A stretch of 15,392 nucleotides of DNA. It comes from UBA11373 sp046714175. Lineage in GTDB: Bacteria > Actinomycetota > Acidimicrobiia > Spongiisociales > UBA11373. Below the pieces are notes generated by a model. It saw nothing but the letters and a program-made list of their open reading frames with translations, searched no databases and was not told the origin of the DNA. The DNA lies in NCBI GenBank assembly GCA_046714175.1, contig JBKKBI010000040.1:1-15392 (forward strand). The letters are read 5' to 3'. Positions 6,633 to 13,380 of this stretch are shown in pieces (the first letter of the stretch is position 1; each line of letters begins with the position of its first letter). Both the position numbers and the translations under genes were made by a program.

Positions 6633-7940
6633 GTGTCCTACGGATCCTCTCCCCCGTTCTCCCGAGCCAACATCCCCTACTGGCTGGCGATCCTCTTTGC
6701 CGGTGCGGCGTTGGTGTGGTTCCTCACCACCCAGAACCCGTTCGAGACCGGATCGGTGGCGCTCGACGGCACCACCACCACCACCACCAGCACCGCGGAC
6801 GGCGTGACGACCACGACGGTGGCCGGGGCGACGACGACCGTGGTCACCAATTCATCTGTGGTGCTGCCCGACACTCCCCTGCAGGGTCTGGCGGTGGAGA
6901 CGATCACCGATCAGCTCACCGGACCCACCTTCGCCGTCGTCGCTCCCGGTGACGACACCATCTACGTCCTGGAGCGCCGGGGCACAATCCGCACCGTCGA
7001 CCCCGAGACCGGCGAGGTCGCGCTGTTCCTCGATGTGGTGAACAAGTCGAATGCCGACAAGGGCATCGAGCTCGGCCTACTCGGCATGGCGTTTCATCCC
7101 GACTTCGAGACCAACCGTCGGTTCTGGATCTACTACACGGACGTCGAGCACGATGCCGCACTCGTCGAGTACGTGATGGGTCCCAACGGTCTTCCCGACC
7201 TGTCGTCGGAGAACCGGATCATGGAGATCGACCGGCTCCCCAACGGTCTCCGTCACAACGCCGGGATGCTCCAGTTCGGACCCGACGGCTACTTGTACAT
7301 CGCCTCGGGCGACAACGGTCAGTACGACGTCAACCCGCAGGACCCCTTTACCCGCCTTGGAGTGATCATGCGCATCGATGTCGACAGCGGCGACCCGTAT
7401 GCCAGCCCCACCGATAACCCCTGGGCTGACGGCAGCGGCGCTCCCGAAGTGTGGGCGATCGGTTTCCGCAACCCGTGGCGCTTCGCCATCGACACGGCCG
7501 AGAACCTGATCTACATCGCCGATGTCGGCCAGAGCTCCTGGGAGGAGATCAACGCGGTTCCGCTGACGCCGGTGGGATACAACTTCGGGTGGCCGCAGCT
7601 CGAAGGCCGGTCGTGCTGGGTGGTGGCCACCGGCTGTCAGACCTCCGGAATGACGATGCCGGTGTATCAGTATGGACACGACGAGGGTTGCTCGGTCACC
7701 GGCGGCTATGTCTATCGCGGTGCCCAGATCCCGGAATTAAACGGGCACTACTTCCTCTCCGACTGGTGTAACGGCTGGATTCGCAGTTTCCGCCTCGAGA
7801 ACGGCAGCGTCGACGAGGTGAAGGAGTGGACCGAGCTGGGGAACGTGGGCCAGGTCACGTCGTTCGGCCTGGATGCCGATGGCGAGATGCTCTTCGTCAC
7901 CTCGGGCGGGCTGCTGGCGCGTTTGGTCCCGGTCCGATAA
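6633..7940 (+). CDS. Membrane-anchored PQQ-dependent sugar dehydrogenase-like beta-propeller
   Basis: This 435-residue protein has one N-terminal membrane helix (about 15-32), a Thr-rich linker (47-70) and a six-bladed beta-propeller of the glucose/sorbosone dehydrogenase family (soluble-GDH or aldose sugar dehydrogenase type). Motifs include GLLGMAFHPDF (148-158), RHNAGMLQFGPDGYLYIASG (207-226) with the likely catalytic His208, GFRNPWRF (277-284), ADVGQSSWEEIN (296-307) and YNFGWP (316-321). Known members oxidise sugars outside the cytoplasm using PQQ and calcium. Whether this one binds PQQ is not certain, since family members without activity (HHIP-like) exist and no PQQ biosynthesis genes are in view. 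Cys residues at 328, 335, 353 and 379 may form disulfides. The GTG start has GGGAGA 10 nt upstream. The cyclase-ATPase gene follows after 3 nt, probably in one transcript. Confidence 0.85.
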   Translation: MSYGSSPPFSRANIPYWLAILFAGAALVWFLTTQNPFETGSVALDGTTTTTTSTADGVTTTTVAGATTTVVTNSSVVLPDTPLQGLAVETITDQLTGPTFAVVAPGDDTIYVLERRGTIRTVDPETGEVALFLDVVNKSNADKGIELGLLGMAFHPDFETNRRFWIYYTDVEHDAALVEYVMGPNGLPDLSSENRIMEIDRLPNGLRHNAGMLQFGPDGYLYIASGDNGQYDVNPQDPFTRLGVIMRIDVDSGDPYASPTDNPWADGSGAPEVWAIGFRNPWRFAIDTAENLIYIADVGQSSWEEINAVPLTPVGYNFGWPQLEGRSCWVVATGCQTSGMTMPVYQYGHDEGCSVTGGYVYRGAQIPELNGHYFLSDWCNGWIRSFRLENGSVDEVKEWTELGNVGQVTSFGLDADGEMLFVTSGGLLARLVPVR

Positions 7941-7943
7941 CTG

Positions 7944-10900
7944 GTGGCCGAACCCGCGACGATTGCGACCTGTCATTCCTGCGGCTCCGATGTCGCCGCG
8001 GGCGACCGTTTCTGCCGGACGTGTGGCACCGCCCTGTCGTCGTTGTGCCGGCAGTGCTCGGCGTCGATTCCCTCCGGAGCGCCGTTCTGCCCGGAGTGTG
8101 GCACCGCGGTGCCAGGGATCGCGGCGCGCGCGATCGAGCATCGCCTGGTGACCGCCCTCTATGTCGACTTGGTCGGGTCGACCGCGCTCGCCGAACGCCT
8201 CGACCCGGAGAACCTGGCACGGGTCGTGGGAACTCTCCACGAGGCGGTCCGCGGCGAAGTGGAGCGTCGGGAAGGGATCGTCGGCGCCTTTATCGGAGAT
8301 GGGGTGCTTGGGGTGTTCGGACTCCCCTCGGCGCACGAGGATGATCCCGAGCGCGCCTTGCGGGCCGCCCTGGCGATCCAACGCCGGTTCGAGGCGGCGA
8401 ATCGCGAGTTGGGTCCGCGCCTCGACGTGGAGCTGGCGGCTCGCATCGGTGTCGCCACCGGCGACTTGCTGGCTCCGATCGCGGGCACCCTCGATCTGGG
8501 GACGTTGGCCGGAGACGTGCTCAACGTGGCGGCACGGCTGCAGGAGGTGGCCAAACCAAGTCAGGTAGTCGTTTCGGAACGCACCGCCCGCTCCGCCCCC
8601 TCGTTCCGCTTCGACGATCTTGGGGTGGTCGACGTGCGCGGCCGGGCACGCCCCTTGCACGTGTTTCGCCTCGCCGGCGCCGGAGAGCGTCGCTCGGTGG
8701 CGATCCGGGGGCCGTTCCTGGGCCGGGAGGATGCCATCACCGACCTCCGCGCCACCTTCAACAAGGTGGTGGCCGAAGGCCGCCCGGCGCACGTCCTGGT
8801 ATTGGGCGACCCCGGCGTGGGAAAGAGCCGGTTGGTGCGCGAGTTCGTGGACTGGGCGCCGGGCATCGACCCATCACTCACCACGCTCACCGGACGCTGC
8901 CTCCCCTACGGACAGGATGTCGTCTATCGGCCGCTTGCCGAGATGCTGACCGATCTCACAGGGATCACCGCCACCACCGATCCGGTGGCGGCCCGGGCGC
9001 TGGTGGAACAAGTGCTGCCGCCGGAACCCACCGAGGATCATGACGCCGCGGTGGACGCGTTGCTGGGGATGCTGGGGCTGAGCTCCGACGCCGCTGCCTC
9101 GCCACGTCGCACCCGCGAACTGCTGCGAGAAGCGTGGCGCAACCTGCTCTCCCGGCTGGCCGACGACGGCCCGGTCCTCCTCGTGATCGAAGACGTCCAC
9201 TGGGCGGGCGATGCCCTCTTCGATGTGCTCGATCACATCGTGCGCCGCGTGGAGGGCCCGGTGCTGCTGCTCACCCCGGCGCGGCCCGAAGTCTTCGACC
9301 GCCATCCTGCCTGGCAGGCCGACGGGTCGCGCACCCGTGTGGTGTCGGTCACCCCGCTCGACCCTGAACAGGCTCGCCGTCTCGCGGGACGGCTGCTCGC
9401 AGAAGCGCGCCTGCCCGTCGCCGAGAGCGACGCGGTGGCCGCCCGCGCCGACGGCAATCCCTTCTTCATGGAGGAGTTGGTGCGGCAGCTCGTTCTGCGC
9501 CGCACCGACGCCGATCACGGCGAGAACCGCGAGCTGCCCGCCACGATCCAGGGCGTGATCGGGGCTCGCATCGACCTGCTCCGGCCCCGGGAGCGCCGGG
9601 TGCTACAGGCGGCATCGGTGATGGGTCGCATCTTCTGGCCTTCGGCGGTGGCGCACCTCACCGGCCTCGAGCAAGACGAGGTCGATGTCGCGCTGCGACG
9701 CCTGGAATCGCTGCAGATGGTGCGGCGCAGTCTGCGGTCCTCACTCGAGGGCGAAGCCGAATTCCTGTTCCAGCACAGCCTCATCTCAGAAACCGCATAC
9801 GGACGGCTTGCTCGCACCGACCTGGCGCACATGCATGGCTCCCTGGCGGAATGGCTGGAGCGGCGTGACCCGGGCGAGAGACGCGAGGGCGCCGAGCGGC
9901 TCGCCTATCACACCGCACGTGCTCACGCCGCCGCCGAGTCCCTGGGCGGCTTCACCGACGATGAGGTGACGCGGCTACGCCATCTGGCAGTGGACCGGCT
10001 ACTCACCGCCGCGATGCGAGCCCGGGAGCGGGGCGCGTTCGGGCGGTCGGTGGAGATGGCGTCGCAGGCACTGGACATCGCCGGCGGACCCGGCGAGGCG
10101 TGGCGGGCCCATGAGCAGCTCGGACTCACCTACATGGCCGAGTACGACGGCGATTCGGCATGGCTTGCGTTGTCGACCGCAGTCGACCTTCAAATCAAGT
10201 CCGGCGCCATCGATGCACTGGCGGTGGCCCGCCTCGCCGCCGCCGCGGTGGCCTCGCCGCTGCGCTGGACCGGGACGATGCACCAGCTTCCCGAACTCGC
10301 CGAGGTGATGCGCCTCCTCCACCTCGGTTTGGAACATGCCGGACCGGGGGACTCGGAGGCGATGACGTCGCTGCTCACCGCCATCGCGTTTCTCCCGGTG
10401 AGCCCGTTTGCCCGAGATGGCGGGGCGAACCTGGACCGTGATGACGCCCGCGCCGCTGGCCAGCGGGCCCGGGAGATGGCGCAACGGCTCAGACTCCCCC
10501 ACGCCGAGTCGGCGGCACTCGATGCCCTGATGAGTCACGCTCTGCACACCGGCAGGATCCAGGAGGCGGCGGCAATCGTCGAGGAGCGCCTGGAGATGGC
10601 CGATACCGTCTCCGATCCCTGGGAGGCGGGGGACACCTACGCCATGGCCGCCTGGCTGTCGTTCGACCTCGGCGACTACGAGGTGGCCCGGGATCGGGCG
10701 GCGAAGGGGTTTGCCCGCACCATCGACGACGCCCCCGGAGTCGCCCTGCACACTCTGTCGTGGGGTGCCGCCGCCCGGGTGCAGACCGCCCAATGGGACG
10801 ACGTCGCCGTCGCGCTACGCACCGCGGATGAGCTACTCGATCCCGACCGGCGTTCCCGCCCGCCGATCTATGCCGCGCCGTTGTACGCCGCGGCGGCAAT

Positions 10901-11498
10901 GGTGGCCGAGTTCCGTGACAAGCCGGCGGAGGCAGATCGCCTGCTCGCAATCCTCGCCGACACCTGGGCGTCGTCCGACCTGGCACAACTCACCGACCAT
11001 CCGCATGCTTCATGGTGCCGCCACACCGGACCGATCTACCTGCGCCGGGGGCAGCTCGACGTGGTCGAACAACTTCTCGCCCCATCAGGGTCGCGGCGGA
11101 TCGGACACGAGGCCGACCGTCTGGCGCTCCGCTGCGAGTGGATCGCCGTTCGCGCCGCGTGGGAGGAGGTCGATGCCGCCGTCGCCGAGACGCGGGCCAC
11201 CGCCCACGCCTACGGCATGAAATCGCTCCAGGCTCACGCCGACCGCCTCGAGGGCCGGGCATCGCTCGCTGCCGGCGATACGCGCGGCGGCCGTGCCCTG
11301 CTCGTCGCAGCCCGCGACCGCTTCGACCGCCTCGGCGACCGCTGGGAAGCATCCCGCACCGTGCTCGACCTGGCCGCAGCAGGGGGTGAGGCCGATGTCG
11401 CCGGCGCGGCGGCAATCTTCACCGCCATCGGAGCGGTGCATGAGGCCGCGGCCGCGCAGCGTCTCCTCGGAGCGAGAGCCAAGAGCGGGAAGCCGTAG
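7944..11498 (+). CDS. Zinc-ribbon / class III cyclase / AAA ATPase / TPR-like signalling protein
   Basis: This 1184-residue, apparently cytoplasmic protein has four parts. Two CxxC...CxxC zinc ribbons come first (Cys10/13/24/27 and Cys35/38/49/52). A class III nucleotide cyclase domain (about 66-245) follows, with metal Asps at YVDLVGST (Asp75) and IGDG (Asp119) and transition-state Asn194 and Arg198 in LNVAARLQ. Next is an AAA/ORC-like ATPase with Walker A GDPGVGKS (288-295) and Walker B VLLVIEDVHW (411-420). A long Ala-rich helical C-terminus (about 640-1184) resembles the TPR-like tails of this architecture. Family members are thought to be regulators that join cyclase and STAND-type ATPase activity. 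The substrate-selecting Lys position is Ala115 and the matching Asp position is Thr187, so its substrate, or whether it is active, is uncertain. The GTG lies 3 nt after the dehydrogenase stop with no clear Shine-Dalgarno, which points to coupled translation. Confidence 0.9.
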   Translation: MAEPATIATCHSCGSDVAAGDRFCRTCGTALSSLCRQCSASIPSGAPFCPECGTAVPGIAARAIEHRLVTALYVDLVGSTALAERLDPENLARVVGTLHEAVRGEVERREGIVGAFIGDGVLGVFGLPSAHEDDPERALRAALAIQRRFEAANRELGPRLDVELAARIGVATGDLLAPIAGTLDLGTLAGDVLNVAARLQEVAKPSQVVVSERTARSAPSFRFDDLGVVDVRGRARPLHVFRLAGAGERRSVAIRGPFLGREDAITDLRATFNKVVAEGRPAHVLVLGDPGVGKSRLVREFVDWAPGIDPSLTTLTGRCLPYGQDVVYRPLAEMLTDLTGITATTDPVAARALVEQVLPPEPTEDHDAAVDALLGMLGLSSDAAASPRRTRELLREAWRNLLSRLADDGPVLLVIEDVHWAGDALFDVLDHIVRRVEGPVLLLTPARPEVFDRHPAWQADGSRTRVVSVTPLDPEQARRLAGRLLAEARLPVAESDAVAARADGNPFFMEELVRQLVLRRTDADHGENRELPATIQGVIGARIDLLRPRERRVLQAASVMGRIFWPSAVAHLTGLEQDEVDVALRRLESLQMVRRSLRSSLEGEAEFLFQHSLISETAYGRLARTDLAHMHGSLAEWLERRDPGERREGAERLAYHTARAHAAAESLGGFTDDEVTRLRHLAVDRLLTAAMRARERGAFGRSVEMASQALDIAGGPGEAWRAHEQLGLTYMAEYDGDSAWLALSTAVDLQIKSGAIDALAVARLAAAAVASPLRWTGTMHQLPELAEVMRLLHLGLEHAGPGDSEAMTSLLTAIAFLPVSPFARDGGANLDRDDARAAGQRAREMAQRLRLPHAESAALDALMSHALHTGRIQEAAAIVEERLEMADTVSDPWEAGDTYAMAAWLSFDLGDYEVARDRAAKGFARTIDDAPGVALHTLSWGAAARVQTAQWDDVAVALRTADELLDPDRRSRPPIYAAPLYAAAAMVAEFRDKPAEADRLLAILADTWASSDLAQLTDHPHASWCRHTGPIYLRRGQLDVVEQLLAPSGSRRIGHEADRLALRCEWIAVRAAWEEVDAAVAETRATAHAYGMKSLQAHADRLEGRASLAAGDTRGGRALLVAARDRFDRLGDRWEASRTVLDLAAAGGEADVAGAAAIFTAIGAVHEAAAAQRLLGARAKSGKP

Positions 11499-11523
11499 GG
11501 TCCGCCTCGGCATCCGTCAGCGG

Positions 11524-11835
11524 TCAGGAGAGCAGTTGGCGAGCCTTGCGAAAGTGTGCCAGGCCCTCGATGCGCCGGATGAAGGCGGGCGAAGCGCGAA
11601 ACAGCGGTGCGATCTCTTCGTAATCCATGCCTGCGGACCGGAAGGCGAGAACGCGGCGCTCCAGCGCCTGGCCCTTGCGCCGCGGCGCCGGGCGGAGACG
11701 GGGGATCGCGGTCCAGGCGATGACTCGCTCGATGTGGTCCGGGCTGCGGCGAAACGCATTGGCGATCGAGTCGAGCGGTACCCCGGCGGAGTGCATCGCC
11801 AGCACCCGGCGCTCCATCGGCCTGAGGTGTTCCAT
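11524..11835 (-). CDS. Small tandem helix-turn-helix-like protein
   Basis: This 103-residue protein consists of two copies of one unit, residues 8-41 and 59-92. Each reads ERRVLA..SAG....I...FR.SP..I.R, a helix-turn-helix-like pattern similar to sigma-region-4 or terminase-like DNA-binding folds. By eye 17 of 33 aligned positions are identical. A Pro/Arg-rich linker (45-54) joins them. I infer a DNA-binding protein that contacts a repeated or inverted site, but no target is known. No ribosome binding site precedes the ATG. TAGCTT (11842-11847) ends 6 nt before it, as in a leaderless transcript. It follows the PH-like gene on the same strand by 26 nt and is convergent with the cyclase-ATPase gene, with 25 bp between the stops. 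Confidence 0.75.
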   Translation of the reverse strand: MEHLRPMERRVLAMHSAGVPLDSIANAFRRSPDHIERVIAWTAIPRLRPAPRRKGQALERRVLAFRSAGMDYEEIAPLFRASPAFIRRIEGLAHFRKARQLLS

Positions 11836-11841
11836 GGGTGA

Positions 11842-11847
11842 AAGCTA
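11842..11847 (-). promoter_or_regulatory. Candidate -10 box for a leaderless HTH transcript
   Basis: TAGCTT on the minus strand fits TANNNT and ends 6 nt before the ATG at 11835. Transcription would therefore begin at or next to the start codon, which agrees with the missing Shine-Dalgarno. No clear -35 is present. Confidence 0.45.
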
Positions 11848-11861
11848 GTCGGTGCCAGGTC

Positions 11862-12311
11862 CTATGGACGGGCGATCGCCCTTATGGCTGCCGCCAGATC
11901 ACCGGGTTGATCGGTCCCGATACGAAGTCTGCGGCCGCGTCGCAGGCTCAATTCGACAGCATCTAGACCCCAGGCATTCCACAGCCAGCCCCCCGGGATC
12001 CACCGAATGCCCCAGCCGTACCAGGGCGAGTTGCGTACGACCCCGACCGCAACGATGTCGGCTGGATAGATCCGTCTGCTCGGCCGGCCGGCCCCGAAAA
12101 ATACCCGTATCTCGTCGCTCACGGCCACGGTCAAGCGAGTGAAGGTCGTTCCCACCCACCCCAGGATCACGGCCAGCACCGCGAGTCCGGCGCGAAACCA
12201 CCAGTCGAGGTCGGCGGCGAGCAGGGCGACGGCCAGCAACACCGCGCCGATGGCAGTGACCAGGGCACCGAGCAGCGGGGCCTTCTGGGTGTGGGTGTAG
12301 GGCGTCGTCAC
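11862..12311 (-). CDS. Membrane protein with PH-like domain, function unknown
   Basis: With a GTG start at 12311 the protein is 149 residues. Two membrane helices (about 12-33 and 38-58) are followed by a soluble domain reading TRLTVAVSDEIRVFFGAGRP (58-77), then IYPADIVAVGVVRNSPWYGW (81-100) and DAVELSLRRGRRLRIGTDQP (117-136). This beta-strand order and the GRRLRIGT-DQP ending resemble bacterial PH-like membrane proteins. The call is by resemblance, and no enzymatic role is implied. The start overlaps the TGA of the Rieske gene in a GTGA arrangement, with GGGGGA just upstream. That favours 12311 over the longer start at 12350 and implies coupled translation. No signal peptide is apparent apart from the first helix. 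Confidence 0.7.
   Translation of the reverse strand: MTTPYTHTQKAPLLGALVTAIGAVLLAVALLAADLDWWFRAGLAVLAVILGWVGTTFTRLTVAVSDEIRVFFGAGRPSRRIYPADIVAVGVVRNSPWYGWGIRWIPGGWLWNAWGLDAVELSLRRGRRLRIGTDQPGDLAAAIRAIARP
11870..11881. repeat. Perfect 12-bp palindrome GGGCGATCGCCC
   Basis: This dyad lies in the last codons of the PH-like gene, 35 bp upstream of the ATG of the small HTH gene. It sits about where an operator for that gene could lie. It is also compatible with ordinary coding for Ala-Ile-Ala, and I saw no second copy of the full 12-mer. Confidence 0.35.
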
Positions 12312-13315
12312 CCGTCCCCCAACGCCGACTGCAGCCGGTCCTGAAACCATCCCACACCGGACTCGTGGTGCGGGCTCAGCGGCCCGGTCCGGTAGATCCC
12401 GCCCTTGAGGTTGCGCTGCACTGCTTCACAGATGGCTTGGTCCTGGTCGAGAGTCACCTCCGACACTTTCAGGGTGTCGGCGTTGGCCGGGTCTTCGGGA
12501 TCGGCGAAAAAGTAGTCGTACACGACCAGGGTGCGATCCGGGCCGTCAGGGAGGATCCGTTCCAGGTTCATCCCGGTGCGATAGACGTTCAACGCGGTGT
12601 TGGGGAAACGGAACAGCCACCGCCCGGCGTTGGCCGCACCGTCCCGGGCCGGTGCGGTGTGCAGGCAGTAGTCGTCGTCGGGGAAGACTTCAACCCGGTA
12701 GCGACTGACGTCGATCTCGCGATTGAGTTCCGGATGCAGCAGCGGGATGTGATAGCCCTCGAGGTAGTTGTCTGCGTAGGTCTTCCAGTTGCAGGCCAGG
12801 GTCCGCACCACCTGATGGGTGTAGACGAACTCCTCCATCGGAAACTCCAGGCACTGGTCGTTGAAACTGCCGAGCGCCGCTGCCAGTGACTCGGCTCCGG
12901 GATCCAGGTTGATCCACACCAGGTTGCGCCACACCTCCACTCGGAGAGGTGTCAGCCCATGAGCCGCGGGTTCCACCTCGCCGCGGAAGTCCCGGGCGCT
13001 GCGGAGCGCTCCCTCCCAGTCGTAGGCCCACCCGTGGTAGCGGCACACCAAATTGCCGCAAGTGCCGTGACCCTCCCAAACGATTGGTCCCGCCCGGTGG
13101 GCACAAACATTGTGAAACCCGCCCAGGGTCCCATCGGGGCGCACGACGACAAACACGGGCCAACCGGCGACTTCGGCGGCCACGTACTTGCCGGGCCGGT
13201 CCAATCGCGCCCGCGGCGCAAACACCAGCCAACTCCGCGCCCACACCGCGGCCCGCTCCCGCTCATGGACCTCAGGATCGTGGTACCAGGAGGCGGGAAG
13301 GGTGCGCGCGGTCAT
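12308..13315 (-). CDS. Rieske non-heme iron oxygenase, alpha (catalytic) subunit
   Basis: Such enzymes take electrons through a Rieske 2Fe-2S cluster to a mononuclear iron that hydroxylates or demethylates a small substrate. From ATG 13315 the product is 335 residues. The Rieske motif is CAH (Cys71, His73) with CRYH (Cys91, His94). The iron site is DNYLEGYH-x4-H (His189, His194) with Asp292 as the probable third ligand, and bridging Asp182 lies just before. The C-terminus LSPHHESGVGWFQ (313-325) is typical of the choline/carnitine-monooxygenase and aromatic ring-hydroxylating alpha-subunit group. The substrate cannot be told. No beta subunit, ferredoxin or reductase is in the window. The frame opens earlier at 13483 but that part lies inside typA and is not family-like. 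The leader is pyrimidine-rich with no Shine-Dalgarno. TACCCT (13324-13329) ends 8 nt before the ATG. Confidence 0.92.
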   Translation of the reverse strand: MTARTLPASWYHDPEVHERERAAVWARSWLVFAPRARLDRPGKYVAAEVAGWPVFVVVRPDGTLGGFHNVCAHRAGPIVWEGHGTCGNLVCRYHGWAYDWEGALRSARDFRGEVEPAAHGLTPLRVEVWRNLVWINLDPGAESLAAALGSFNDQCLEFPMEEFVYTHQVVRTLACNWKTYADNYLEGYHIPLLHPELNREIDVSRYRVEVFPDDDYCLHTAPARDGAANAGRWLFRFPNTALNVYRTGMNLERILPDGPDRTLVVYDYFFADPEDPANADTLKVSEVTLDQDQAICEAVQRNLKGGIYRTGPLSPHHESGVGWFQDRLQSALGDG

Positions 13316-13323
13316 CGGAGAGG

Positions 13324-13329
13324 AGGGTA
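13324..13329 (-). promoter_or_regulatory. Candidate -10 box for the Rieske gene
   Basis: TACCCT on the minus strand fits TANNNT and lies 8 nt before the ATG at 13315. The surrounding leader is a pyrimidine run (CCCTCTTCCCC and CCTCTCCG), the opposite of a Shine-Dalgarno, so a leaderless or near-leaderless message separate from typA is plausible. Confidence 0.4.
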
Positions 13330-13380
13330 GGGGAAGAGGGCGCGGGGCGAAGGCGGCGACGCCGTTTCTCCCCCGAATCC

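Noticed and set aside
6769..6846. ACC/ACG repeats as a DNA tandem repeat or CRISPR-like array
   Set aside because: They are in-frame Thr codons of a linker with no spacers or regular unit length.
7737..8792. 351-codon open frame antisense to the dehydrogenase and cyclase genes
   Set aside because: It spans the junction of two clear plus-strand genes, and its His/Gly/Arg-rich product has no domain pattern.
12312..12350. Longer start for the PH-like gene
   Set aside because: The GTGA overlap with the Rieske stop and the GGGGGA site favour 12311.
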